Assembly (NCBI GenBank): GCA_036267635.1
Contig: DATAVR010000139.1
Location: 1 to 64,000, forward strand
Origin: JADGRB01 sp036267635
Lineage (GTDB): Bacteria; Myxococcota_A; Polyangia; Fen-1088
Reading direction: 5' to 3'
DNA: 64,000 nt
A program made the position numbers and the translations under genes. A model generated the notes under the pieces. That model saw only the letters and a program-made list of their open reading frames with translations. It was not told the origin of the DNA and searched no databases. Shown piece by piece: positions 41,804 to 50,708 of this stretch. Numbering within the stretch: position 1 is the stretch's first letter; every line of letters starts with the position of its first letter.

Positions 41804-42369
41804 GGCGGCGTGGACTGCGAGGGTTGTCGCTCGCGCTCGCGGTCGCGCTCGGCGGCTGCGGAAACGCTGGCTTGCGGCGGGCGAGCGCGCCGACGGCCGT
41901 GCCGCCGACGGCCGTCGACGGTTGGCAGCAGATCCCGCTCACCGATCTCGACGGCCGCCAGGTCACGCTGGCGCAGGTCCTGGCCGGGCGGCCGGCGCTG
42001 GTGAACTTCTGGGCCCCCTGGTGTGAGCGCTGCAAGACCGAGCTTCCCGATCTCGATCGCCTGGCGCGGCGGCTCGACGGCTGTGGTGTCATCGTCGGTG
42101 TCGCGGTCGGCGAGGACGCCTCCCACACGGCAGCCTTCGTGCATGAGCGAGGCCTCCTCTATCCGCAGGTCGTCGACGAGGAATTTCACCTGGCGGACGC
42201 CCTTCGACAGAGCCGCGTCCCGACCACGCTGGTGATCGACGGTGCGGGAGCGATCGTCCACGCCGGGCTGGCGCTCGATCAGGCGGCGCTCGGCGCGCTC
42301 CAGGCGGCGCTCAGCCGCGCGGACGCCGACGGACACTGCAAGGGGAGCCACCGTGCGGGTACGACCTGA
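41800..42369 (+). CDS. Thioredoxin-fold lipoprotein (TlpA/ResA-like)
   Basis: A 189-residue protein. The signal ends with the lipobox ALGGC. The thioredoxin domain has LVNFWAPWCERCKTELPDLDRLA with active site CERC, FVHERGLLYPQVVDEE and the cis-Pro in RVPTTLVIDGAG. It acts in the periplasm as a disulfide reductase or oxidase. ATG 41800 is favoured over the in-frame ATG 41791 because AGGA is at the right distance and it forms an ATGA overlap. It is the last gene of the HTTM-DUF4266-DUF3570 operon and may keep the DUF4266 Cys pair reduced. Confidence 0.87.
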   Translation: MRRRGLRGLSLALAVALGGCGNAGLRRASAPTAVPPTAVDGWQQIPLTDLDGRQVTLAQVLAGRPALVNFWAPWCERCKTELPDLDRLARRLDGCGVIVGVAVGEDASHTAAFVHERGLLYPQVVDEEFHLADALRQSRVPTTLVIDGAGAIVHAGLALDQAALGALQAALSRADADGHCKGSHRAGTT

Positions 42370-42503
42370 CGAACCACGAACCCTCGTGGGCACGCCCGCG
42401 GGATTTCGTGGCCACGACGCGTCTCAAGCATTAGGATGGCAGCGGAACTGCCGTTCTCGTGGATGAGTGGAATTGAGTACGCGGTTTGCAGATTGATCGA
42501 AAC

Positions 42504-42692
42504 ATGTTTAGAGGCGTGAAGGTGTTTTCGGCGACGAAGGCGAGAGATCGCGAGGCGCTCGGCGAGAACGTGACGAGATGGCTGGTCGAGCATCCGCAGC
42601 TCGAGGTCGTGGATAAGACGGTGACCCAGAGCTCGGACGCCGAGTTCCACTGCCTGACGATCACTCTGTTCTACGAAGCGCCAGCGGTCTGA
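42504..42692 (+). CDS. Small conserved-looking cytoplasmic protein
   Basis: A 62-residue protein. It begins MFRGVKVFSATKARDREA, continues with LGENVTRWLVEHPQLEVV and ends with FHCLTITLFYEAPAV. The beta-alpha-beta-beta pattern with a conserved-looking VTQSSD turn suggests a compact fold. It seems familiar as a small protein found alone in many proteobacteria. That is memory, not a search. There is no clear Shine-Dalgarno, and TTG at 42486 could be the start. No functional clue. Confidence 0.6.
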   Translation: MFRGVKVFSATKARDREALGENVTRWLVEHPQLEVVDKTVTQSSDAEFHCLTITLFYEAPAV

Positions 42693-42789
42693 CGAAGCTG
42701 GTCGCCGCTCGCCGTTCAGCTACCACCGCGCGGGACAAAAGTGTCCTCCGCGCGAACAGGCGTCCAGATTCCCGACACTGCGCGGTGAG

Positions 42790-43407
42790 TCAGACCCAGT
42801 TGTAGTTGAAGCTGATGCTGACGCGTTCGCCGCGCGTCGGATTGGAGGCGACCTCGTGCCGCAGCCAGCTCTCGAACAGGATCAGCTTGCCAGCGGCGAC
42901 CTCGTAAGAGACCTGCTGCCTGTTCTCCGGGCGGCAGTCGGGACGCTTGGGGGGCGCGCCCATCGTCTTGTCGAGGCGCGGGTCCTCGAACCGGATCCGC
43001 GAGCAGCCGCGCGGCGTGGCGACGTAGTAGGTCCCGCTCACCACCGCCAGCGGGTGCAGGTGCAGCGGGTGAACCGCGTGGCGCGACATCACGTTGACCC
43101 AGCAGTCGGTCATCACCAACCGGCCGCTTTGCAGGTTCATGTCCAGCCGCCGCGCGAACCGGTTCACGTGGCGGCGGATCTTCACCTCCAGGTCGATGAA
43201 CGTCGAGAACGTCTGGTGGAGGTTGGTCATCGTCCCGTACGACGTGTAGCCGGCCGGGTAGTTCTTGCGGCACCAGCGCTGGCCGGCCCGATCGTGGGCG
43301 CGGATCTTGTGGCAGTCGTCGAGCAGCGCGCGCGCGAAGGCGTCGGTGCCGCGCGGCTGCAGCGGCGAATCGTAGATGAGCGTCGGGAACCAGGGGTTGA
43401 TGGGCAT
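42790..43407 (-). CDS. Putative 2-oxoglutarate/Fe(II)-dependent oxygenase (TIGR02466-like)
   Basis: A 205-residue protein. NPWFPTLIYDSPL at the start, GYTSYGTMTNLHQTFSTFIDLE in the middle, then VHPLHLHPLAVVSGTYYV and ILFESWLRHEVASNPTRGERVSISFNYNWV match the double-stranded beta-helix oxygenases annotated TIGR02466. The metal-binding His are likely in HPLHLHP and the distal SWLRHEV; Arg in GERVSISFN would hold 2-oxoglutarate. It hydroxylates an unknown target. The start lies three bases from the stop of the radical SAM gene, so they form an operon. ATG 43407 fits the domain start. Confidence 0.8.
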   Translation of the reverse strand: MPINPWFPTLIYDSPLQPRGTDAFARALLDDCHKIRAHDRAGQRWCRKNYPAGYTSYGTMTNLHQTFSTFIDLEVKIRRHVNRFARRLDMNLQSGRLVMTDCWVNVMSRHAVHPLHLHPLAVVSGTYYVATPRGCSRIRFEDPRLDKTMGAPPKRPDCRPENRQQVSYEVAAGKLILFESWLRHEVASNPTRGERVSISFNYNWV

Positions 43408-43409
43408 GG

Positions 43410-45365
43410 TCAGGCGGCGGCGAGCGCCTTGGCGATCAAGTCGGCGGGGACCTGCGCGGCCGGGACCTTCCGGCGCGGACGTCGGGCCGCGCCGCCAGAA
43501 AACCAGGACCGCACGTCGAGGTCCAGCCCCACGCCGTGCATGTAGTTGTAGAGCGCCTTGCGCAGCCCCTCGCCGAGGAAGTCGTGGTCGGTGCCGGTCG
43601 GATCGGCGAACGGCAGCTCGTTGCGCGCGAAGGCGGCCGGTTCCCCGAAGGCGGCGGCCGGTTCCTTGAAGAGGCGAATCCCGAACTTCTTCGGATGCAG
43701 CCCGATCGGGCTGTGCACCGTGGCGGCGAAGCGGTGCCAGAACGCCGACTGGATGCACCCCTCGTCGAACAGCTGCCGCACCCGCTCGAGCGCGTCGATC
43801 GTCTCCTGCTCGGTCTCGGTCGGAAAGCCGTACATCAGGTAGGCGTGGACCATCACGCCGGCGTCGGTGAAGGCGCGGGTCACGCGCGCCACCTGCTCGA
43901 CGGTGACCCCCTTCTGCATCAGCGCCAGCAGCCGATTGGACGCGACCTCGAGGCCGCCCGTGACGGCGATGCAGCCCGCGCGCGCCATCAGCTCGCAGAG
44001 CGCGGGGCTGAACGTCTTTTCGAACCGGATGTTCCCCCACCAGGTGATCTCGACGCCGCGCTCGAGCAGCCGCTCGGAGAGCGCGCGCAACATCGCCGGC
44101 GGGGCCGCCTCGTCGACGAAGTGAAAGCCGGTCTGGCCGGTCTCGGTGACCAGCGCGACGACGCGGTCGACGATCAGATCGGCCGAGGCCGCCTCGTAGC
44201 GGCCGATGTAGGGGAGCGAGACGTCGCAGAAGCTGCACTTCTTCCAGTAGCAGCCGTGCGCGAGCGTCAGCTTGTTCCAGCGCCCGTCCGACCAGAGGCG
44301 GTGCATCGGGTTCAGCATCTCGAACAGGGAGACGTAGCGATCGAGCGGCAGCCCGGCGTAGGTCGGCGTCCCGGTCTCCGTGTGCGGCACGTCGCTCGCC
44401 CTTGCGTCGGTCTTGAGGACCACGCGGCCGTTCTCGCGCACGAACGTCCGGTGCAGCGGCGCCGGCTGGCCCACCTGGCCGCCCGCGCCGAGGTGCCGCA
44501 GCAGGCTCAGGAGCGGGCGCTCCCCGTCGTCGAGCGTCACGTAGTCGAAGCTGTCGAACACGCGCGGCTCGCCGAGCTCGCGCAGCTCGGTGTTGACGTA
44601 GCCGCCGCCCAGGACCAAGCGCGCCGCGGGGCGCGCGCGCCGGATCGCCCGCGCCAGGCGGAACGCGCCGTAGACGTTGCCGGGGAAGGGCGCGGTGATC
44701 CCCACGACGTCGGGGCGGTGCTGGGCCGCCAGCTCGGCGCCGATCGTGTCGGTGAGCTCGTCGACCAGCGTGGCCGGTCCCTCCAGCGCCGCCGCCAGCG
44801 GATCGAAGCTGGCGGCGCTGGTGGCCAGCTTTTCGGCGTAGCGTGACAGCTCGAAGCGCGGGTCGATCCCGTCGCGGATGGCGTCGGCGACGTCGTCGAC
44901 GTAGAGGCTGGCGAGGTGTTTGGCCCGATCGGCGAGCGGCAGCGCGCGGTAGGCGGTGGCCAGCGGCGCGTCGCCCGCGTCAGCCTGCTCGAGCGCGCGC
45001 GAGAGCGGCGCGAAGCGCGGCCCTTCGGGCAGGAGCCGCCGGCGGGCGATGCGCGACGCCAGCTTCGGATCGCGGCCCTGCAAAAAGCTGACGGCGGCGT
45101 CGACCGTCTCGACGTAGCGTTCGCCGTTGCGGGCGAACGCCTCGACCGAGGCCGAACCCCGGCGGGAGAGCGCCGCGCGCACCCGCCTGAGCCCTTCGCG
45201 GCAATAAAGACGCAGAAACAGCTCGAGCGCCGGATCGGCCTGCGCGATCTCCAGCCCCAGCTCGTCCGCGTGCAGTCGCAGGAACCCCGCCAGATACGCC
45301 GTCGCCGGGTAGGGCGTGTTGAGCTGCACCATCGGCGCCGTCAGCAGGAGTACGCGCATCGGCAT
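43410..45365 (-). CDS. B12-binding-domain radical SAM protein with a CX4CX2C cluster motif
   Basis: A 651-residue enzyme. The N-terminal cobalamin-binding-type Rossmann region includes VVGITAPFPGNVYGAFRLAR and LVLGGGYVNTEL, where no DxHxxG is obvious. The radical SAM core starts with LTLAHGCYWKKCSFCDVSLPYIG: Cys372, Cys377 and Cys380 give CX4CX2C instead of the usual CX3CX2C. Downstream core motifs include FHFVDEAAPP, ITWWGNIRFEK and TGGLEVASNRLLALMQKG. It probably performs a radical modification of a peptide, lipid or metabolite. The adjacent oxygenase and J-domain genes on the same strand suggest one pathway. Confidence 0.88.
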   Translation of the reverse strand: MPMRVLLLTAPMVQLNTPYPATAYLAGFLRLHADELGLEIAQADPALELFLRLYCREGLRRVRAALSRRGSASVEAFARNGERYVETVDAAVSFLQGRDPKLASRIARRRLLPEGPRFAPLSRALEQADAGDAPLATAYRALPLADRAKHLASLYVDDVADAIRDGIDPRFELSRYAEKLATSAASFDPLAAALEGPATLVDELTDTIGAELAAQHRPDVVGITAPFPGNVYGAFRLARAIRRARPAARLVLGGGYVNTELRELGEPRVFDSFDYVTLDDGERPLLSLLRHLGAGGQVGQPAPLHRTFVRENGRVVLKTDARASDVPHTETGTPTYAGLPLDRYVSLFEMLNPMHRLWSDGRWNKLTLAHGCYWKKCSFCDVSLPYIGRYEAASADLIVDRVVALVTETGQTGFHFVDEAAPPAMLRALSERLLERGVEITWWGNIRFEKTFSPALCELMARAGCIAVTGGLEVASNRLLALMQKGVTVEQVARVTRAFTDAGVMVHAYLMYGFPTETEQETIDALERVRQLFDEGCIQSAFWHRFAATVHSPIGLHPKKFGIRLFKEPAAAFGEPAAFARNELPFADPTGTDHDFLGEGLRKALYNYMHGVGLDLDVRSWFSGGAARRPRRKVPAAQVPADLIAKALAAA

Positions 45366-45378
45366 TCGGATGGATCGA

Positions 45379-46041
45379 TTACCTCGAAACGCGCAGCCGC
45401 GCCCGTTGCGGCGCCAGGCCCGCGCGGCGGAGCGTGGCGGTCACCACCAGCCCGTCGCGCATCGCCGCCGGGAACGACACCTCGACCGGGACCGTCTCCG
45501 TGACCCGACCAGCGTGCTCGCAGCGGCGGCACCAGACGCCACCCGGCCTGGCCACGCCGCCGCAGGTGGGGCAGAGAATCAGGAGCGGCATCTCGACGAC
45601 CGCGGTGCCGCCCCGGAGCGCCTCGCCCGCGCTCAGCTGGAGCTCCAGCACACCGTCCGCGTCGAGCCGCGCGGCCCCGGCCGCGACCAGGCGCTCGAGC
45701 GGCCCCGAAAGCCGCGCGACGAGATTGGGGATCGGCCGCTGCCAGGAAGCGCTCCACCCGACCGCCCCGACCGTCCAGGAACGGCCGTCCGACTCCGACG
45801 CCGCCCGACCGAACGCCCGCTCGCGCTCGAACAGGTGCGCGTCGTACGCCGTGCGCGCCGTCGGATCGGACAGCATCCGGTAGGCCTCGGCGATCCGTGC
45901 GAAGGTCTCGCCGCTGGCCGCGCCGGCACGATCGGGGTGATGTTTCAGCGCCAGTTGGCGGTAGGCGCGCCGGATCTCCGCCCCGGTCGCGGCGCGCGCC
46001 ACGCCGAGAAGAACGTAAAGGTCGTCGGGCCCCTCCCGCAC
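45379..46041 (-). CDS. J-domain protein with a C-terminal zinc-ribbon-like region
   Basis: A 220-residue protein. J domain at about 6-70 with DLYVLLGVARAATGAEIRRAYRQLALKHHPDRAG, including the HPD motif. After a linker, a beta-rich region carries CPTCGGVARPGGVWCRRCEH, two CxxC pairs that can bind zinc, as in DnaJ, and a C-terminal beta domain. It would stimulate DnaK on specific clients. It starts 13 bases before the radical SAM gene on the same strand, so it may be a dedicated chaperone for that system. It is divergent from the GH5 gene. Confidence 0.87.
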   Translation of the reverse strand: MREGPDDLYVLLGVARAATGAEIRRAYRQLALKHHPDRAGAASGETFARIAEAYRMLSDPTARTAYDAHLFERERAFGRAASESDGRSWTVGAVGWSASWQRPIPNLVARLSGPLERLVAAGAARLDADGVLELQLSAGEALRGGTAVVEMPLLILCPTCGGVARPGGVWCRRCEHAGRVTETVPVEVSFPAAMRDGLVVTATLRRAGLAPQRARLRVSR

Positions 46042-46281
46042 GCGCCGATGTTAGCGCCGGAACGACCGTTGCGGCGGCCGCACCACGAAGCCGACGCGCC
46101 GTTGATTTTTAGCCGAAGCCCGTCGAGATCAGTCAAGATTCGGCGTCGCCGACCGCCTCGCCGTCTGCTGATTCCGTGAAGATCCGCCCCCTGCCCCTCC
46201 CTCTCACGTCTTGAGCTCGAAGTCCGAGCCTCGCCTCAGGTTCTTTTCCCCTTTCATTAACTCCTTCGCTTCGGAGAGACC

Positions 46282-47793
46282 ATGAAGAGACCCCGGGCCC
46301 TCCTTCTGTTGGCCAGCCTCGCCGTCGCCGCGTGCGCCAACTCCGAACCTGCTGGCGGGGGAAGCGGGGGAGCTACCGCCTCGGGGGGAACCAACGGCAG
46401 CGGTGGGGCCAGCGGAAAAGGCGGTTCCGGTAGCGGCGGCACCACCGCTTCGGGCGGCGCGACCGGCAGCGGCGGCGCCACCGCCACCGGCGGAACCACC
46501 GGCGCGGCGGGAATGAAGGGGACCGGCGGCACCACCGCCACCGGCGGCGCGACGGGCACCGGCGGCGCGACCGGCAGCGGCGGATCGGCGGGCGCCACGG
46601 GAACCGGTGGCGCGGTCGGCAGCGGAGGCGCCGTCGGCAGCGGCGGTGCTGGCGCCACGGGCGGCGCGACCGGCGCCGGCGGCATGGCGGGAGCCAAGGG
46701 AACCGGCGGTGCCGCTGGAACCACGGCCAGCGGCGGAACCACCGGCGCGGGCGGAACGACCGCCACGGGCGGCGCCACCGGCGCTGCCTCGAGCGTGCAC
46801 GTGGTCGGCAACCAGATCTACGACGGCACGACCGTGATTCGCCTGATGGGCGCCAATCGCCCGGGGGGCGAATACTCCTGTGTGAAGGGCACCAACGTCT
46901 GGGACCCCGCCGACGGCTCCGGCAACAACCAGGCGACCATCACTGCGATGCTTTCGTGGAAGATCAACGCGGTGCGGATTCCGCTCAACGAAGACTGCTG
47001 GCTATCGCTCAACGGCGTCAAGACCGGCGGCACGACCTACCAGAACGCGATCCAGACCTGGGTCAACCTGCTGCTGCAAAACAACATCTACCCGATCCTC
47101 GATCTGCACTGGACAGAGAACAATGGGGCCCAGGCGACCGGCCAGCAGCCGATGCCCGACATGGCGCATGCGCCGACGTTCTGGGGTCAGGTCGCGGCGG
47201 CGTACAAGAATTCGCCCAAGGTGATCTTCGACCTCTTCAACGAGCCGTACCCCGACAGCAACACCGAGGCCACCGCCGCCTGGACCTGCTGGCGCGACGG
47301 TGGCACCTGCACCGGGATGTCGTACGCGGCCGCCGGCATGCAGTCGATGCTGACCGCCGTCCGCAACGCCGGCGCCGACAACCTGATCCTGCTCGGCGGC
47401 ATCGAGTACTCGAACGATCTGTCGCAGTGGCTGACCTACAAACCGACCGATCCGGCCAACAACTTCGCCGCTTCCTGGCACGTCTATCCCAACAGCAACT
47501 ACACCAACAGCCACACGTTGATGATGGACGCGATGGGGGTCGCGGGGATGGTCCCCATCGTGGCGACGGAGATCGGCGGCGTCCTCAGCGGCTGCACTGC
47601 CACCAGCGGTACCGACGACGGCTCGTTCATCACCATGGTCATGAGCTACCTCGACGGGCTCAGCCCGCCGCAGAGCTACGTCGGCTGGTCCTGGAGCACC
47701 GACGACACGCCGGTCCTGATCTCGAACTACAACGGCACCGCCGTCTGCAGCGGCCCGACATACAAGGCGCACCTGCTGGCGACGCCCCACTGA
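46282..47793 (+). CDS. GH5-type secreted glycoside hydrolase on a lipoprotein stalk
   Basis: A 503-residue protein. The lipobox LAVAAC (Cys18) is followed by a Gly/Thr/Ser/Ala linker of about 150 residues. The GH5 domain starts at about 172 (VHVVGNQIYDGTTVIRLMGANRPGGE): NAVRIPLNEDCWL, IYPILDLHW, acid/base Glu321 in FDLFNEPYPD, FAASWHVYPNSNY and nucleophile Glu430 in VATEIGGV. Such enzymes cleave beta-1,4 glucans or mannans. The lipid anchor and long stalk would display the enzyme at the cell surface. It has its own promoter region, about 240 bases from the divergent J-domain gene. Confidence 0.9.
   Translation: MKRPRALLLLASLAVAACANSEPAGGGSGGATASGGTNGSGGASGKGGSGSGGTTASGGATGSGGATATGGTTGAAGMKGTGGTTATGGATGTGGATGSGGSAGATGTGGAVGSGGAVGSGGAGATGGATGAGGMAGAKGTGGAAGTTASGGTTGAGGTTATGGATGAASSVHVVGNQIYDGTTVIRLMGANRPGGEYSCVKGTNVWDPADGSGNNQATITAMLSWKINAVRIPLNEDCWLSLNGVKTGGTTYQNAIQTWVNLLLQNNIYPILDLHWTENNGAQATGQQPMPDMAHAPTFWGQVAAAYKNSPKVIFDLFNEPYPDSNTEATAAWTCWRDGGTCTGMSYAAAGMQSMLTAVRNAGADNLILLGGIEYSNDLSQWLTYKPTDPANNFAASWHVYPNSNYTNSHTLMMDAMGVAGMVPIVATEIGGVLSGCTATSGTDDGSFITMVMSYLDGLSPPQSYVGWSWSTDDTPVLISNYNGTAVCSGPTYKAHLLATPH
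46345..46790 (+). repeat. Gly/Thr-rich low-complexity coding repeat
   Basis: Roughly 150 codons of (T/S/A)-GG-(A/T/S)-type units such as TGGATGSGG, built from GGCGGC and ACCGGC blocks. They form the stalk of the GH5 lipoprotein. The units are irregular, so this is low-complexity coding sequence, not a strict tandem array. Confidence 0.85.
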
Positions 47794-47812
47794 TCGGGGA
47801 TATCATCGCCGG

Positions 47813-48259
47813 ATGGCGACCCCCGACGAGACGATCGACGCGGCTTGGGAGACGGTCTTCGGTACGCTGGCCCGACTGCGCGAGCGCTGGCCCTCGACCG
47901 ACTGGTCGTACGACCGCCGGCTCCGCTGCGTCGCCTCTTCGATCCCACTCGCCGGCGCGGCCGGAGCGCGGACCGCGTTCGCCGAGGCGCTCCCCACCTC
48001 CTGGTCCGCGGAGACGCTGAGCGGCGCACCGGCCAGCGTCCAAGCGCTCGCTGAGTCGTGCGGCGGGCTGCGGGCGTCGCAGCAACTCCTCTGGGGCGGC
48101 GACGCCGACGGAGCAGGCGCGTTCGGCCTCTGGTGGCCTTGGGGCGACGGGACGACAGTTACGTTACGAATCGGTCTGCACGGCCTCGATCAGCCGAAGG
48201 TTCGCTACCCGCGGCTGCGCGATGTTTTCGGTATTCCGCAGTCGCCCGGACCGGCCTAG
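47813..48259 (+). CDS. Uncharacterised small protein
   Basis: A 148-residue soluble protein that starts 20 bases after the GH5 stop. No signal peptide. It begins MATPDETIDAAWETVFG and contains RWPSTDWSYDRRLRCVA, LPTSWSAETLSGAPASV and LWWPWGDGTTVTLRIGLHG. Trp-rich alpha/beta composition without a recognised family. It may be cotranscribed with the GH5 gene, but no functional link can be made. Confidence 0.65.
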   Translation: MATPDETIDAAWETVFGTLARLRERWPSTDWSYDRRLRCVASSIPLAGAAGARTAFAEALPTSWSAETLSGAPASVQALAESCGGLRASQQLLWGGDADGAGAFGLWWPWGDGTTVTLRIGLHGLDQPKVRYPRLRDVFGIPQSPGPA

Positions 48260-48457
48260 TCGGGCGCGATAAGACTCGCGCTCACCGAAATCCGGAACGC
48301 GACTGTTCGATCTTCGGAGACCGCGATCTCGTTCGTGCGTGGCCTCACTGGACGCGGATCGTGAGATCACGCTGGTTTCCCACGCGCGCCCACCTGTCGG
48401 TGCGCTGGCGCGATGTTTGAATAGGTGCTGCGCGGTTCCACTACCTCGGAGGGCACC

Positions 48458-50683
48458 GTGTTTCGAACAATCCGTAGAGCAACGATTTTGACGATCCTTT
48501 CTTCCACCGCATTCATCGTCGGCAGCTGCGGCGGCGAGCGCTCGACCTCAACCACCAACAACGCGGGGCTCGGCTCCGTCGACATCGCGCTGGTTCAAGG
48601 CGGCGTGACGCTCACGAGCGTGGGCTACGCGATCAGCGGCCCCAACGGCTTTTCGAAGTCGGGGACGATCAACGTCGCTTCCAGCACCACCGTCTCGGCG
48701 GTCATCGGCGGCCTTCCCGCCGGCAACGGCTTCACCATCACGCTCACCGCGACCGGCACCGATGGGACGACGAGCTGCGGCGGCAACGCGATGTTCAACG
48801 TGACCGCGGGGACCGTCACCAAGGTCAACGTCACGCTCGACTGCCACCAGCCGGCCAAGACCGGCAGCGTCGCGGTCAACGGCACGATCAACGTCTGCCC
48901 GAACCTCGACGCGCTCTCGGCCAGCCCCGCCGAGGTGGCCGTCGGAGGGAGCCTGTCGCTGTCGGCCGTGGCGGACGATCCCGACAACGGCCCGTCGCCG
49001 CTCAGCTACAGCTGGACGACCAGCAGCGGCACGCTCGCCGGCGCCAACACCGCCAGCCCGAGCCTCGAATGCACCGGCACCGGCACGGCGACCGTGTCAG
49101 TGACGGTCTCCGACGGCGACGCGCAGGCCAGCTGCGCGGCGCATGGCTCGGTACAGGTGACCTGCAGCGGCCACAACGACGCGGCCCTGCTCGTTCCCAC
49201 CGCCACGCCGATCAAGCACGTGGTGGTGGTGTTCGGCGAGAACATCTCGTTCGACCATTACTTCGGCACCTACCCCGGCAGCAACAACCTGCTCACACCG
49301 CTCGACACCACCAACGGCTTCGCGCCGCTGGCGGGGGTCGACCTCCTCAACCACAACCCGGTCGCGGCCAACGCGGCCAACGGCACGGGGGCGGTCAACC
49401 CGTTCCTGCTCACCGGGCCGGCGCAGGCCTTCACCAACGACATGGGTCACAACTACAAGCCCGAGCAGCAGGCCTCGGACAACGGCGCGATGGACCTCTT
49501 CCCGGAGTTCACGGGCACCGCGGGACCACCGCCGGGCTCGCCGGCCGCCGCGCTGACCAAGGGGCTGGTGATGGCGTACTACGACAGCGGCACCGTCGGC
49601 GAATACTGGAGCATCGCGCAGCAGTTCGCGCTCAACGACAACTCCTGGACCACGATGTTCGGCCCCTCCACGCCGGGCGCCATCAACCTCATCTCCGGCC
49701 AGACGAACGGCTTCGGCGCCACCAACAAGGACCCGGCGACGTTCTCCACCAGCCACGTCTCGCCCGACGGCAATGGCGGCTGGACGATGATCGGCGACAC
49801 CGACCCGCTGCACGACGTCTGCTCCACCTCCACGGAGCAGAATCTCTTCGTCGGGCAGAACATCGGTGATCTGCTCAACGCCAAGAGCCTCACCTGGGGC
49901 TGGTTCGAGGGCGGCTTCGACCTGACGGCCACCAACGCCAACGGGACGACCGGCTGCCAGCGCGAGACGGATCCGACGGTGCCGTTCCCGGCCGGCGAGG
50001 TCTCGGCGGATTACATCCCGCACCACGCGCCCTTCCAATACTACGCGTCGACCGCCAACCCGACCCACGCGCGTCCTGGTTCGATCGCCGCGATCGGCTC
50101 GACCGACGCGGCCAACCACAACTACGACTCCACGGACTTCTTCGCCGCGCTGGCGGCGGGGAACCTGCCGTCGGTCGTCTACCTGAAGGCGCCGGCGTTC
50201 CAGGACGGCCACGCCGGCTACTCCGACCCGGTCGACGAAATGAACTTCGTCACCAAGGTGATGACGGCCCTCCAGGGCAGTCAGGAGTGGGCATCCACGG
50301 CGGTCATCTTCGACTACGACGACTCGGACGGCTGGTATGACCACCAGGCGCCCCCGGTCGTGAACCCGTCGACCGCCGCGATCGACGCCCTCAACGGCCC
50401 CGGTGTCTGCACGCATGGGGCGCAGCAGACCGGTCCCGCTCCGGCGACGCCGCTCCTCGGCGCCGACGGCAAGCCGGCCATGGGCCGCTGCGGCTACGGG
50501 ACGCGCGTCCCGATGCTGGTCGCGTCGCCGTTCGCCAAGAAGGGCTTCGTCGACCACACGCTGACCGACCAGACCTCGGTCCTCAAGTTCGTCGAGGACA
50601 ACTGGCTCGCCGGGCAGCGCATCCAGGCCGGTGGGTCGTTCGACACCGTCGCCGGCTCGATTCAGAACATGTTCAGCTTCTGA
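48458..50683 (+). CDS. Secreted lipoprotein phosphoesterase with N-terminal Ig-like domains
   Basis: A 741-residue protein. GTG 48458 has GGAGGG upstream and gives a signal with the lipobox VGSC. Residues 25-240 are Ig/PKD-like strands (VDIALVQGGVTLTSVGYAISG and LSASPAEVAVGGSLSLSAVADDPD). Residues 265-741 are a phosphoesterase domain with HVVVVFGENISFDHYFGTYPG, DNSWTTMFGPSTPGAINLISG and AVIFDYDDSDGWYDHQAPP, so the metal-binding Glu/Asn/Asp/His set is present. This domain plan resembles acid phosphatase / phospholipase C exported proteins. It is followed by a strong terminator. Confidence 0.9.
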   Translation: MFRTIRRATILTILSSTAFIVGSCGGERSTSTTNNAGLGSVDIALVQGGVTLTSVGYAISGPNGFSKSGTINVASSTTVSAVIGGLPAGNGFTITLTATGTDGTTSCGGNAMFNVTAGTVTKVNVTLDCHQPAKTGSVAVNGTINVCPNLDALSASPAEVAVGGSLSLSAVADDPDNGPSPLSYSWTTSSGTLAGANTASPSLECTGTGTATVSVTVSDGDAQASCAAHGSVQVTCSGHNDAALLVPTATPIKHVVVVFGENISFDHYFGTYPGSNNLLTPLDTTNGFAPLAGVDLLNHNPVAANAANGTGAVNPFLLTGPAQAFTNDMGHNYKPEQQASDNGAMDLFPEFTGTAGPPPGSPAAALTKGLVMAYYDSGTVGEYWSIAQQFALNDNSWTTMFGPSTPGAINLISGQTNGFGATNKDPATFSTSHVSPDGNGGWTMIGDTDPLHDVCSTSTEQNLFVGQNIGDLLNAKSLTWGWFEGGFDLTATNANGTTGCQRETDPTVPFPAGEVSADYIPHHAPFQYYASTANPTHARPGSIAAIGSTDAANHNYDSTDFFAALAAGNLPSVVYLKAPAFQDGHAGYSDPVDEMNFVTKVMTALQGSQEWASTAVIFDYDDSDGWYDHQAPPVVNPSTAAIDALNGPGVCTHGAQQTGPAPATPLLGADGKPAMGRCGYGTRVPMLVASPFAKKGFVDHTLTDQTSVLKFVEDNWLAGQRIQAGGSFDTVAGSIQNMFSF

Positions 50684-50708
50684 TCGACCGACCTCGTTCG
50701 TAACCGCA

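Noticed and set aside
46345..46790. CRISPR-like or satellite array
   Set aside because: The repetition is irregular, in frame, and encodes the Gly/Thr stalk of the GH5 lipoprotein. No constant repeat-spacer spacing exists.
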